Positions 44,360-53,665 of a stretch of DNA of 64,000 bases are shown here, piece after piece. This stretch comes from an uncultured Lachnospiraceae bacterium (GTDB lineage Bacteria; Bacillota; Clostridia; Lachnospirales; Lachnospiraceae). Under the pieces are notes generated by a model. It saw nothing but the letters and a program-made list of their open reading frames with translations. It did not search any database and had not been told where the DNA came from. The stretch is taken from positions 1 to 64,000 of the forward strand of contig CANQRU010000006.1 in NCBI GenBank assembly GCA_947626395.1. Direction: 5' to 3'. Position 1 is the stretch's first letter. Every line of letters starts with the position of its first letter. A program made the translations under genes and the position numbers.

Positions 44360-45325
44360 ATGAACAACCGACCGCCGCTTGTCATCCTTACCGGCCCCAC
44401 GGCCGTTGGAAAGACAGAACTTTCGATCCGCCTGGCGAAAGCCATTGGCGGAGAGATCGTCAGCGCCGATTCCATGCAGGTCTATCGCCATATGGATATC
44501 GGCTCCGCCAAAGTGACGCCGGAAGAAATGGACGGCGTCCCGCACCATCTGATCGATGTGCTGGATCCGACGGAGGATTTCAATGTAGTCACCTTCCAGA
44601 CGATGGCGAAGGAAGCGCTGAGCGGTATTTATGACCGGGGACATATCCCGGTCGTAGCCGGCGGAACCGGATTCTATATCCAGGCGCTTCTCTATGATAT
44701 TGATTTTACGGAACACGACAGCGATACGGCTCTGCGGCAGGAACTGGAAATGCTGGCGGCCGAACGCGGCCCGGAATATCTCCACGCGATGCTTCGGGAG
44801 ATCGATCCGGTATCCGCCGAAGCGATCCATTCCAACAATATCAAGCGGACGATCCGCGCCATCGAATTCTACCGCCAGACCGGGGAACCCATTTCCGCCC
44901 ACAATGAAGAACAGCGGGAAAAGGAGTCCCCGTATCATTTTCTCTACTATGTTCTGAATACCGACCGGGCTGCGCTCTACGAGCGGATCGACCGCCGGGT
45001 GGACCAAATGGTTGAGCAGGGGCTGGAAGAAGAAGTCCGGCGTCTGGCCGCCATGGGATGCACCCGCCGGATGGTCTCCATGCAGGGGCTCGGCTATAAG
45101 GAGATCCTGGCCTATCGGGAAGGAGAATATCCCCTGGAAGAAGCGATCCGCATTATCAAGCGTGACACCCGTCATTTTGCCAAGCGGCAGATCACCTGGT
45201 TTAAGCGGGAGAGGGATGTGCGGTGGCTGAACCTGCCGGATTTTGACAATGACCGGACGAAAGTCCTGGAATTCATCCTGAAGGAAATGAAAGAGAAGCA
45301 GATGACAGAACCCCAGAGCGTTTAA
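44360..45325 (+). CDS. miaA: tRNA dimethylallyltransferase
   Basis: Adds the isopentenyl group to A37 of tRNAs reading UNN codons, giving i6A37, the substrate of MiaB (14947). The 321 residues include the P-loop TGPTAVGKTELSIRLA, the catalytic-Asp/DSMQVY segment (SADSMQVYRHMDIGSAK), PHHLIDV and VAGGTGFYIQALL. GAGAGGAG precedes the ATG. It is 37 bases after the MBL gene and 68 before the aluminium-resistance family gene, an arrangement common in Lachnospiraceae. Confidence 0.98.
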   Translation: MNNRPPLVILTGPTAVGKTELSIRLAKAIGGEIVSADSMQVYRHMDIGSAKVTPEEMDGVPHHLIDVLDPTEDFNVVTFQTMAKEALSGIYDRGHIPVVAGGTGFYIQALLYDIDFTEHDSDTALRQELEMLAAERGPEYLHAMLREIDPVSAEAIHSNNIKRTIRAIEFYRQTGEPISAHNEEQREKESPYHFLYYVLNTDRAALYERIDRRVDQMVEQGLEEEVRRLAAMGCTRRMVSMQGLGYKEILAYREGEYPLEEAIRIIKRDTRHFAKRQITWFKRERDVRWLNLPDFDNDRTKVLEFILKEMKEKQMTEPQSV

Positions 45326-45393
45326 ACGTTAGACAGATACTGTCAGACATAGAAATAACAGATATGAGCACACAACAAGGAGATCATGGAACC

Positions 45394-46680
45394 ATGCAGT
45401 CAGAATTTAATCAGATGTATCAGTCGCTCGGAATCAGCGAATCCGTGCTGAACTTCGCCTCATCGGTAGAGACCGGCTTAAAGCCGCGTTTTGAGACCAT
45501 CGACGCCCGTGCCGAGTATAACCAGATGAAAGTCCTCAAGGCCATGCAGGACAACCGTGTCAGCGACATCCATTTCGCGGCGACCACCGGCTATGGCTAT
45601 AACGATATCGGCCGTGACACCCTGGAACAGGTCTACGCCTCCTGCTTCCATACCGAAGCGGCCCTGGTACGCCCCCAGCTTATGAGCGGCACCCACGCGC
45701 TCCATATCGCGCTTTCCGGCAATCTGCGTCCGGGAGACGAGCTTCTGTCCCCGGCGGGCGGCCCCTACGATACGCTGGAAGAGGTCATCGGCATCCGCCC
45801 GTCCGTCGGTTCCCTGGCCGAGTACGGCGTTTCCTACCGGCAGGTGGATCTGCTGCCGGACGGCACCTTCGATTATGAAAATATCGCGAAAGCGGTCAAT
45901 GATAAGACGAAGCTGGTCACGATCCAGCGTTCCAAAGGCTACGCGACCCGGCCAACCTTTTCGGTGGAACAGATCGGCCGGCTGATCGCGTTTGTGAAGA
46001 AGATCAAACCGGATGTGATCTGCATGGTTGACAACTGCTACGGGGAGTTCGTCGAGACGATCGAGCCCACCGACGTGGGAGCGGACATGATCGTCGGCTC
46101 CCTGATCAAGAATCCGGGCGGCGGCCTGGCGCCCATCGGCGGCTACATTGCGGGACGGCAGGATTGCATCGACCGCGCTTCCTACCGTTTGAGCGCGCCG
46201 GGGCTGGGGAGAGAGGTCGGCGCAAGCCTGGGCCTCAACCAGTCCCTGTATCAGGGGTTTTTCCTGGCGCCTACCGTAGTGGCGGGGGCTCTGAAGGGAG
46301 CCATTTTCGCCGCGAATGTCTATGAAAAACTGGGATTTTCCGTCCATCCGAACGGAACGGAAGAACGCCATGACATCATCCAGGCTGTTACATTCGGAAA
46401 GCCGGAGGCGGTTATCGCGTTCTGTGAAGGCATCCAGGCGGCGGCCCCGGTAGACAGCTATGTGAAGCCGGAGCCGTGGGATATGCCCGGATATGATTCG
46501 CCGGTGATCATGGCTGCTGGAGCCTTTGTACAGGGCTCGTCCATCGAGCTGAGCGCCGACGCGCCGATACGGCCGCCGTATACGGTGTTTTTCCAGGGCG
46601 GACTGACCTGGTACCACGCGAAGCTGGGGATCTTAAAGTCGCTGCAGGCGCTGTGCGATGCGGGAATCGTGAATTTGTAA
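45394..46680 (+). CDS. methionine gamma-lyase family / aluminium resistance protein
   Basis: A PLP-dependent fold type I enzyme of 428 residues. The active-site region SLIKNPGGGLAPIGGYIAG holds the Schiff-base lysine; TTGYGYNDIGRDTLEQVY and MSGTHALHIALSG match the family often called aluminium-resistance or YnbB-like. The reaction in this branch is not established. The start at 45394 is 8 bases after AAGGAGATC; an upstream in-frame ATG at 45364 sits before that ribosome site. Probably transcribed with miaA. Confidence 0.9.
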   Translation: MQSEFNQMYQSLGISESVLNFASSVETGLKPRFETIDARAEYNQMKVLKAMQDNRVSDIHFAATTGYGYNDIGRDTLEQVYASCFHTEAALVRPQLMSGTHALHIALSGNLRPGDELLSPAGGPYDTLEEVIGIRPSVGSLAEYGVSYRQVDLLPDGTFDYENIAKAVNDKTKLVTIQRSKGYATRPTFSVEQIGRLIAFVKKIKPDVICMVDNCYGEFVETIEPTDVGADMIVGSLIKNPGGGLAPIGGYIAGRQDCIDRASYRLSAPGLGREVGASLGLNQSLYQGFFLAPTVVAGALKGAIFAANVYEKLGFSVHPNGTEERHDIIQAVTFGKPEAVIAFCEGIQAAAPVDSYVKPEPWDMPGYDSPVIMAAGAFVQGSSIELSADAPIRPPYTVFFQGGLTWYHAKLGILKSLQALCDAGIVNL

Positions 46681-46821
46681 CCGCGTTTCCTGCCGGCTGA
46701 ACTTTTACATTTTCATTACTTTTTGGCAAACTCTGTATACAATGATACCAGTTTATGGTAAACTATAACAGATATGTCCATTTCCGCCATCGCGCCTGGA
46801 GAGCTGCGGACCGGAGGTTTT

Positions 46822-47520
46822 ATGGACAAAAGGAAGATGAAAGACATCCCTGCGGATGACCGTCCCTACGAGAAGTGCGTGCGTATGGGACCGGAAGCCT
46901 TAAGTGACGAAGAGCTGCTTTCCATCATAATACGGACCGGCAGCCGCGGACAGAATTCCCTGGAGACAGCCAGGCAGATCCTGGAGCTCAGCTATCCGGA
47001 GGACGGCATCCTCGGCCTCAGCCATCTGTCCCTGCAGGATCTTACCGGCGTGGAAGGCATCGGTACCGTCAAGGGGATCCAGCTGCTCTGCATCGGCGAG
47101 CTTTCCAGACGGATCAGCAAGCGGTTCGCCATTTCCCGGATCCGGGTTTTCAATCTGCCGGAAGAAGTGGTGAATTACTATATGGAAGATATGCGCCATA
47201 TGGAGCAGGAGCAGCTGTATGCCATGTATCTGGATATGAAGCACCGTCTGATCAAGGACATGCTCATTTCCAAGGGGACCGTGAGCGCAACGATCATCTC
47301 TCCGAGGGAGATCTTTATCGAAGCGGTGCGCTGCCGTGCGACGGGAGTGATCCTGGTGCATAATCATCCAAGCGGCGACCCGACGCCGAGCCGTCAGGAC
47401 TGCCTGCTGACGAAGCGTGTACAGGAGGCGGGGAATCTCCTGGGGATCCAGCTTCTGGATCATGTGGTGATCGGCGACCAGACCTACTGCAGTTTTAAAA
47501 GAGAAGGACAACTAGAATGA
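46822..47520 (+). CDS. radC: RadC-like JAB-domain protein
   Basis: 232 residues: an N-terminal helix-hairpin-helix region (ALSDEELLSIIIRTG, VEGIGTVKGIQLLCIGELSRR) and a C-terminal JAB/MPN metal site VHNHPSGDPTPSRQD. Despite the name, a repair function is not established for RadC proteins, and the domain may be a metalloprotease or nuclease. The start at 46822 follows GGAGG; the upstream ATG at 46774 has no ribosome site. Its stop overlaps mreC by 4 bases, the usual radC-mreC order in Firmicutes. Confidence 0.95.
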   Translation: MDKRKMKDIPADDRPYEKCVRMGPEALSDEELLSIIIRTGSRGQNSLETARQILELSYPEDGILGLSHLSLQDLTGVEGIGTVKGIQLLCIGELSRRISKRFAISRIRVFNLPEEVVNYYMEDMRHMEQEQLYAMYLDMKHRLIKDMLISKGTVSATIISPREIFIEAVRCRATGVILVHNHPSGDPTPSRQDCLLTKRVQEAGNLLGIQLLDHVVIGDQTYCSFKREGQLE

Positions 47521-48362
47521 ACTCCAAATATAACCGCTATATTCTGATCGGACTGACCGTATGCTGCCTGGCCCTGATCGTTGTGACTACGTTCACGGAT
47601 CAGTGGCTGGCGCCGCTGCGCACCGCGGTAGGCTATCTGGTGATCCCGATCCAGACCGGCGTCAACCGTGTGGGCGTCACGATCTACGATGAAATGGCCG
47701 ATTATACGAAACTGAAGTCCGCCCTTTCCGAGAATGAAAAGCTGCGCAGCCAGATCGCGGAACTGACAGAGGAGAACAACCGCCTGACCTCGGAGGTATT
47801 TGAGCTTGACCGCCTCAGGGAGCTCTATGATCTGGATCAGGAGTATATGCAGTACGAGAAGACCGCGGCGCGGGTCATCGCCAACGATTCCGGCGACTGG
47901 TTTCAGGTCTTCCGCGTAGACAAAGGATCCGCGGACGGGATCCAGGAGGGGAATAATGTCCTGGCCGGCGGCGGGCTTGTCGGTATCGTGACCGACGTGG
48001 GGGCCCACTATGCCACGGTCCGCTCCATTATCGACGATTCCAGCCGTGTCAGCGCCATGGCGCTCCAGTCCGGCGATACCTGTATCGTAGGAGGCGACCT
48101 GACCCTCTACCGCGAGGGACGGCTCACGATCTCCAATATCCAGAAAGACGGCGATGTGAAGGACGGCGACCGAATCGTTACGTCCAATATCAGCTCCAGC
48201 TATCTTCCCGGGATCCTGATCGGTTACGCCAAGGACATCACGCTGGATAACAACCAGCTGACAAGCTCCGGGTATCTGGTGCCGGTGGCGGAATTCCATA
48301 ATCTCCGGGAGGTCCTGATCATCACCGATGTGAAGGAAACCGAAGATCCGGAGGTGGACTGA
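47517..48362 (+). CDS. mreC: cell-shape protein MreC
   Basis: 281 residues: N-terminal membrane anchor (about 9-27), coiled coil (about 60-105) and a pair of beta-barrel domains (NVLAGGGLVGIVTDVG, VSAMALQSGDTCIVGGDL). MreC links the cytoplasmic elongation machinery to PBP2 and RodA outside. It overlaps radC by 4 bases and mreD by 1 base. MreB is not in the window. Extracellular domain on the outer membrane face. Confidence 0.97.
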   Translation: MNSKYNRYILIGLTVCCLALIVVTTFTDQWLAPLRTAVGYLVIPIQTGVNRVGVTIYDEMADYTKLKSALSENEKLRSQIAELTEENNRLTSEVFELDRLRELYDLDQEYMQYEKTAARVIANDSGDWFQVFRVDKGSADGIQEGNNVLAGGGLVGIVTDVGAHYATVRSIIDDSSRVSAMALQSGDTCIVGGDLTLYREGRLTISNIQKDGDVKDGDRIVTSNISSSYLPGILIGYAKDITLDNNQLTSSGYLVPVAEFHNLREVLIITDVKETEDPEVD

Positions 48363-48880
48363 TGAGGCGGGCGCTCGTGAACCTGGCTCTGATCATCGTG
48401 GCGTTCACGATTCAGAACAGTCTGTTTCCGCTGATCCCTGTGCTCGTATCGACGCCGAACCTGCTTCTGATCCTGACGTTCTCCTTTGCCTTCATGGACG
48501 GGCGGAAGATGGGCATGCTTTACGGCGTTCTGGCCGGCCTTATGCTGGATCTGTTTTACAGCGGTCCGTTCGGCTTCTACACGTTATTTTATGTGTACGT
48601 GGGTTATATCAACGGACTGTGTACGAAGTATTTTTACGAAGATTACGTGACCATTCCCCTGATCTTAAGCGTTGCCAACGAACTGGCTTACAACCTTTAT
48701 GTGTATGTGTTCCGGTTCCTGATCCGGGGGCGGCTTGATTTTATGTATTATTTCCGTGAGATCATGGTGCCGGAGACGATCTTTACCATTGTCACGACCC
48801 TGTTCCTTTACCGGCTGCTTCTGTTTATCAACCGGAAGCTTAAGGACTATGAAAGCGGGAGGGATACCACCCTTGTTTAA
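48362..48880 (+). CDS. mreD: cell-shape protein MreD
   Basis: 172 residues with about five membrane segments and the MreD hallmark LLLILTFSFAFMDGRKMGMLYGVLAGLMLDLFYSGPFG. It acts with MreC to activate PBP2/RodA. It overlaps mreC by one base, and the PBP2 gene begins inside its 3' end, so the three are one translational unit. Confidence 0.96.
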   Translation: MRRALVNLALIIVAFTIQNSLFPLIPVLVSTPNLLLILTFSFAFMDGRKMGMLYGVLAGLMLDLFYSGPFGFYTLFYVYVGYINGLCTKYFYEDYVTIPLILSVANELAYNLYVYVFRFLIRGRLDFMYYFREIMVPETIFTIVTTLFLYRLLLFINRKLKDYESGRDTTLV

Positions 48881-51758
48881 AGAGATTCTGGAGATTATCT
48901 TAGAGCTTCTGAAACGCCTGGTCACATCCAGGCTTTTTCTGCTGTTTGTAATCTTTACCGGCATGTTCATGGTGCTGGTCGGGCGTCTTTTTAACCTGCA
49001 GATCATTAACGGCGAACAGTATCTGGACGATTATGTGACTACCACGTACCGGACTATGACCACCCCCGGAACCAGGGGCAATATCTACGACGCCGACGGC
49101 AATCTCCTGGCGTACAATGAACTGGCTTATTCCGTGACGCTGCGCGATACCGGGGCTTATAAGAACAATCAGTCCATGAACCTGATGCTTTATCAGCTGA
49201 TCCGTATCCTGGACAAGCATGGCGAGACAGTGGCGTCCAAACTGGAGATCGGCTTTGACGCAGACGGCAATCTCGTCTATACATCCGCGTCTGAGGCGGC
49301 AAGGAAGCGTTTCCTGCGCGATTATTACGGTCTGACTTCCGTGGATAAGCTGGACGACGCCGACGGCAGATATCCGTCGAACATCACGGCGGCGGAGCTC
49401 CTTGCGCAGCTGCGTTCAAAGAGCCGTTACGATCTGGACAGCTTGAAAGACAAGAAGGGCAACGCTATCGTCCTTACCGACCGGGAAGCCCTTCAGATCG
49501 CCCATCTGCGCTACGCCCTGTCTCTGATCGCTTACCGAAAGTACGTAACGGTCAATGTGGCGGATCATGTTTCCCAGGAGACCGTGGCGGATATTCTGGA
49601 ACACACGGCGGATATGGACGGGGTAGAGATCGCGGAATCCACGGTGCGGGTCTATAACGACGCGGTCTATTTCGCGCCGATCATCGGCTATACAGGCAAG
49701 GTCCAGACGGAACAGCTTGAACAGCTGCAGGAGCAGGATCCCAGCTACGACGCCAACGACATCGTCGGGCGAACCGGAGTGGAGGCGTCCATGGAGAGCG
49801 TGCTTCACGGACAGAAGGGCGTTACCAATATGTACGTGGACAGCTACGGACAGATCCTGAAGGTAGAAGACGATTCCACGGAAGCCAGCGCCGGCGACGA
49901 TATCTATCTGACCATAAGGAGCGATCTGCAGAAGGGAATCTACCATCTTCTGGAGCAGCAGCTGGCCGGCGTACTGGTGTCCCATCTTGTGAACCGCGAC
50001 GTTACGGAAGAGGAGAACCGCGACTCCAGCAAGATCAAGATTTCGATCAAGGACGCGTACTATCAGCTTGTCAATAACAACGTTCTTTCTCTGAGCCATA
50101 TGGAAGGAGAGGACGCGTCGCCCGTCGAGCGCCAGATCTATGAGAAATATGTATCGTCCCGTGAACAGATCCTTCGGAATATCGAAGCGCAGCTTGACGA
50201 CCCGGCCGCGCCCCCGCTGTCGGAGCTTCCGGAGGATATGCGTTCTTATATGAACTATATCTACACCTACCTGGCCAGCGATACCGTGGGGATCATCCGC
50301 CGCGAGCTGATCGATTCGGAAAATGAACAGACGATCGCCTGGAACGAGGGGAGCATAAGCCTGCGCGATTATCTTTACGCAGGTATTTCCGGAAGCTGGG
50401 TGGATACGACGAAGCTGGAGACGGAACACAAGTATTCCAGCGCGGACAACAGCTTCCAGACGCTTAAGGAATATATCATCTCGTCGATCCGGGATGACGC
50501 CGCGTTTACGAAGCGCATTTACCGCTATCTTGTCAATCAGGACGTAGTGACCGGAAGGGAACTGTGCCTTGCTCTCTATTACCAGGGAGTTCTTCCCTAT
50601 GAGGAAGAGCAGATCCGGCTGCTGACGGAAGGCGGAGCGGATTACGCGTTTGATTTCCTGATCGATAAACTCACCAAGCTGGAGATCACGCCGGCCCAGC
50701 TGGCGCTTGACCCGTGTACCGCCGGCTGTACTGTCGTTGATATCAAGACCGGCAAGGTGCTTGCCGTGGTTACTTATCCAAGTTACGACAACAACCGGAT
50801 GAGCGGGAGCGTGGACGCGGTCTATTTTAACCAGCTGAACAACGACCTGTCCCGGCCGTTTTACAATAACGCGACCCAGGCCCTGAAGGCGCCCGGATCC
50901 ACATTTAAGCCGATCACGGCGATCGCGGCCCTGGAGGAGCACGCGGTCACCATCGATGAGGAGATCGAGTGCACGGGACGGTACACAGAGATCACGAATC
51001 CGATCCGCTGCTGGATCTATCCAGGCAAACACGGCAAGCTGACCATCGCGGAAGGAATCCAGGAATCCTGCAACTACTTCTTCGCGGAACTGGCCCACCG
51101 GCTGTCCACGGATGAGAACGGCGTATATTCCACGGATACCGGCCTTAAGATCATCCAGAGATATGCGGCCATGTTCGGTCTGGATCATACCTCCGGGATC
51201 GAGATCGAAGAGAATTCGCCGAGCCTTTCGGACATGGATCCGGAGCGTTCCGCCATGGGACAGGGCACGCACGCCTATACGAATGTCCAGCTGTCGCGCT
51301 ATGTGACCGCTTTGGCCAACCGGGGCAATGTATTCGAACTGAGCCTGATCGACCATATCACAAGTCCGGACGGCAGTCTGGTACAGGAGTATGTGCCGGA
51401 GATATCCAATCACATTAACGTCGCGGAATCCACCTGGGATACGGTTCAGAAGGGCATGAGAAATGTGATCGCCCTCGGTTCCGTAAAGTCGATCTTCAAG
51501 GATCTGGAAGTGGATATCGCCGGGAAGACCGGTACGGCCCAGGAGAACGCCCGCGGCAACCACGCGTTCTTTATTTCCTACGGCCCGTACGCCAATCCTG
51601 AGATCAGCGTGACCGTCAATATTCCCTACGGCTACAGTTCCGCGGAAGCGGCGGCCGTGGCAAAGAACGTATACCGGCTCTATTACGGCTATACGGATCT
51701 GGATTACATTATGAATACCGGCGCACTCGATGCTACCAACATCGTCGTCGGCGACTAA
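48873..51758 (+). CDS. elongation-specific penicillin-binding protein 2
   Basis: Class B transpeptidase that cross-links peptidoglycan during elongation. Counting from TTG 48873: one membrane anchor (about 15-37), a dimerisation region, and a transpeptidase domain with S676-TFK, S732-CN and K885-TG, the three active-site motifs. About 250 residues between the dimerisation and catalytic parts make it 962 long, well above the 630-720 of E. coli and B. subtilis, a length I associate with Lachnospiraceae. The TTG start follows GGGAGGGA; the ATG at 48849 is the alternative. Co-expressed with mreCD. Confidence 0.95.
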   Translation: MFKEILEIILELLKRLVTSRLFLLFVIFTGMFMVLVGRLFNLQIINGEQYLDDYVTTTYRTMTTPGTRGNIYDADGNLLAYNELAYSVTLRDTGAYKNNQSMNLMLYQLIRILDKHGETVASKLEIGFDADGNLVYTSASEAARKRFLRDYYGLTSVDKLDDADGRYPSNITAAELLAQLRSKSRYDLDSLKDKKGNAIVLTDREALQIAHLRYALSLIAYRKYVTVNVADHVSQETVADILEHTADMDGVEIAESTVRVYNDAVYFAPIIGYTGKVQTEQLEQLQEQDPSYDANDIVGRTGVEASMESVLHGQKGVTNMYVDSYGQILKVEDDSTEASAGDDIYLTIRSDLQKGIYHLLEQQLAGVLVSHLVNRDVTEEENRDSSKIKISIKDAYYQLVNNNVLSLSHMEGEDASPVERQIYEKYVSSREQILRNIEAQLDDPAAPPLSELPEDMRSYMNYIYTYLASDTVGIIRRELIDSENEQTIAWNEGSISLRDYLYAGISGSWVDTTKLETEHKYSSADNSFQTLKEYIISSIRDDAAFTKRIYRYLVNQDVVTGRELCLALYYQGVLPYEEEQIRLLTEGGADYAFDFLIDKLTKLEITPAQLALDPCTAGCTVVDIKTGKVLAVVTYPSYDNNRMSGSVDAVYFNQLNNDLSRPFYNNATQALKAPGSTFKPITAIAALEEHAVTIDEEIECTGRYTEITNPIRCWIYPGKHGKLTIAEGIQESCNYFFAELAHRLSTDENGVYSTDTGLKIIQRYAAMFGLDHTSGIEIEENSPSLSDMDPERSAMGQGTHAYTNVQLSRYVTALANRGNVFELSLIDHITSPDGSLVQEYVPEISNHINVAESTWDTVQKGMRNVIALGSVKSIFKDLEVDIAGKTGTAQENARGNHAFFISYGPYANPEISVTVNIPYGYSSAEAAAVAKNVYRLYYGYTDLDYIMNTGALDATNIVVGD

Positions 51759-51795
51759 GCAGTGAGCGGGCAATTATCGAGCAAGGAGGGATACC

Positions 51796-52446
51796 ATGAA
51801 GAATTCAGTAGTGATCAAAAGCAACCGTTCCGGTATGACGGTGATCCTGGATCCTGAGCTGCCTTTTGAACAGCTCCTTCAGGACGTTGCCGTCAAATTC
51901 GGAGAGAGCGCCAAGTTCTGGGGATCGGTGCAGATGGCCCTCACACTCGCCGGCCGGGATCTGTCCCCGGAGGAAGAGTTTGAACTGGTCAATGTGATCA
52001 CCGGCAATTCCGATATCGAGATCCTGTGCCTGTTGGATCAGGATCTGGAGCGCACGAGGAAGTGTGAGAAAGCGCTTAACGAGAAGCTGATGGAGATCTC
52101 CGCCGCCAGCGGCCAGTTCTACCGCGGCACGCTGAAAGAGGGAGAGAGCATTGACGCGGAAACCAGCATCGTCGTTATCGGCGACGTGGAGAAAGGCGCG
52201 AGGATCATTTCCAAGGGCCATGTGGTAGTGATCGGCGATCTGCGCGGTTCGGTCGTGGCGGGCCTTTCCGGCAATTCCGACGCGGTCGTAGCCGCCATGG
52301 AGATGGCGCCGAGCGCGCTTCGGATCGCGGATTATGAAGTACCCTGTTCCGCGAAAGGCAAACGGCTCGCGAAAGGCCCGGTGATCGTGAGCATCGTGGA
52401 CGGGCAGGTCAGTATCAAGAGCATGCGCAAAGGTCTGTTTGGCTGA
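51796..52446 (+). CDS. minC: septum site-determining protein MinC
   Basis: Inhibits FtsZ near the poles. 216 residues: an N-terminal FtsZ-binding domain (VIKSNRSGMTVILDPELPFEQLLQDV) and a C-terminal beta-helix (SIVVIGDVEKGARIISKGHVVVIGDLRGSVVAGL) that binds MinD. AAGGAGGGAT precedes the ATG. It is the first gene of minC-minD-minE-rodA and follows the PBP2 gene by 37 bases. Confidence 0.97.
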   Translation: MKNSVVIKSNRSGMTVILDPELPFEQLLQDVAVKFGESAKFWGSVQMALTLAGRDLSPEEEFELVNVITGNSDIEILCLLDQDLERTRKCEKALNEKLMEISAASGQFYRGTLKEGESIDAETSIVVIGDVEKGARIISKGHVVVIGDLRGSVVAGLSGNSDAVVAAMEMAPSALRIADYEVPCSAKGKRLAKGPVIVSIVDGQVSIKSMRKGLFG

Positions 52447-52449
52447 GAC

Positions 52450-52476
52450 GTTTGGCTGAGATAACCAAATTTTTTT
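52450..52476 (+). terminator. weak intrinsic terminator after minC
   Basis: TTTGG (52451-52455) pairs with CCAAA (52465-52469), followed by seven T. The stem is only five to six pairs. GTTTGGCTGAGA is duplicated here, the first copy carrying the minC stop. Partial read-through to minD is likely. Confidence 0.45.
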
Positions 52477-52563
52477 AGCAAAAAATATATAAAATACTAC
52501 TGGAAATCTCCATAAAGATAGGGTAGAATATCTGTGACAGTCAATTTTTTGGAGGAATCAGAC

Positions 52564-53355
52564 ATGAGCGAAGTCATCGTTGTTACCTCCGGAAAAGGCG
52601 GGGTGGGTAAGACCACAACCTCTGCCAACATTGGGACAGGCCTGGCGATCTTAGGCAAGCGCACCGTGATGATCGATACGGACATCGGACTGCGCAACCT
52701 GGACGTCGTCATGGGGCTGGAGAACCGGATCGTTTATAATCTGGTCGATGTGGTAGAGGGGAACTGCAGAATGAAGCAGGCCCTGATTAGAGACAAGAGA
52801 TACCCGAACCTGTATTTACTCCCTTCGGCACAGACCAGGGACAAATCGGCGGTCAACCCGGAACAGATGATGAAGCTGGTGGAGGATCTGCAGGACGATT
52901 TCGATTACATACTGCTTGACTGCCCGGCCGGGATCGAGCAGGGCTTCAAAAACGCCGTGGCGGGCGCCGACCGGGCTCTGGTGGTAACGACGCCGGAAGT
53001 ATCCGCCATACGCGACGCCGACCGCATCATCGGCCTTCTTGATGCAGGACAGATGCGCAGTATCCATCTGATCGTTAACCGTGTGCGTCACGATATGGTG
53101 CGCCGGGGAGATATGATGTCGGTGGACGACGTCATGGATATCCTGGCCGTGCCGCTCATCGGAGCCGTTCCTGACGATGAAGCGATCGTGATCTCCACGA
53201 ATCAGGGGGAACCGCTGGCCGGTACGGATACCGCGGCCGGACAGGCTTTCCTGGATATCTGCCGGCGTCTGCTGGGAGAAGACGTACCGCTGACTCTTCC
53301 GAACGTGTCGTACGGTCTTTTGGGCCGTCTGGCCGGACTTCTTAAGAGGGCGTAG
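52564..53355 (+). CDS. minD: septum site-determining ATPase MinD
   Basis: 263 residues with a deviant Walker A (KGGVGKTTT, residues 11-19), DTDIGLRNLDVVMGLENR and DCPAGIEQGF. The C-terminal amphipathic membrane-targeting helix (GLLGRLAGLLKRA) is present. It recruits MinC to the membrane and is stimulated by MinE. GGAGGAA lies 7 bases before the ATG at 52564. A TAGAAT element near 52524 may be an internal promoter. Confidence 0.98.
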   Translation: MSEVIVVTSGKGGVGKTTTSANIGTGLAILGKRTVMIDTDIGLRNLDVVMGLENRIVYNLVDVVEGNCRMKQALIRDKRYPNLYLLPSAQTRDKSAVNPEQMMKLVEDLQDDFDYILLDCPAGIEQGFKNAVAGADRALVVTTPEVSAIRDADRIIGLLDAGQMRSIHLIVNRVRHDMVRRGDMMSVDDVMDILAVPLIGAVPDDEAIVISTNQGEPLAGTDTAAGQAFLDICRRLLGEDVPLTLPNVSYGLLGRLAGLLKRA

Positions 53356-53365
53356 GAGGTGCGTC

Positions 53366-53665
53366 ATGAGAGGCAGACGTACCGCCGTACTCAGGAAGAA
53401 GCGGTCGGGAGCGATCGCCGCCAGGCGTCTGAAATTCCTGCTTACAGCGGATCAGACCGGAATTCCGCCTGAAGTGCTGGCGATGCTCCGCGGCGATATC
53501 TGCCGCGTCATATCCAGATATGTGGATGTCGACGCATCGGGGATGGAACTCCGCGTCAGATGCAGTCACGGTGAATCACCCGGAGAGGAAACCGCGGACA
53601 GTCCTGCGGTGCTATATACCGCGATACCGGTAAGGAACCTCAGACTTAAGGGGACCATTACATGA
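53366..53665 (+). CDS. minE: cell division topological specificity factor MinE
   Basis: 99 residues. The N-terminal anti-MinCD part is basic (RKKRSGAIAARRLKFLL); the C-terminal topological domain (PEVLAMLRGDICRVISRYVDVDASGMELRV) matches the family. MinE presence means a Min oscillator of the Gram-negative/Clostridia type rather than the DivIVA-only arrangement of Bacillus. TAGGAGGTG overlaps the minD stop; its own stop overlaps rodA by 4 bases. Confidence 0.95.
   Translation: MRGRRTAVLRKKRSGAIAARRLKFLLTADQTGIPPEVLAMLRGDICRVISRYVDVDASGMELRVRCSHGESPGEETADSPAVLYTAIPVRNLRLKGTIT

Noticed and set aside
49416-51773. 785-residue minus-strand reading frame
   Set aside because: Antisense shadow of the PBP2 gene; the + strand carries all three penicillin-binding motifs.
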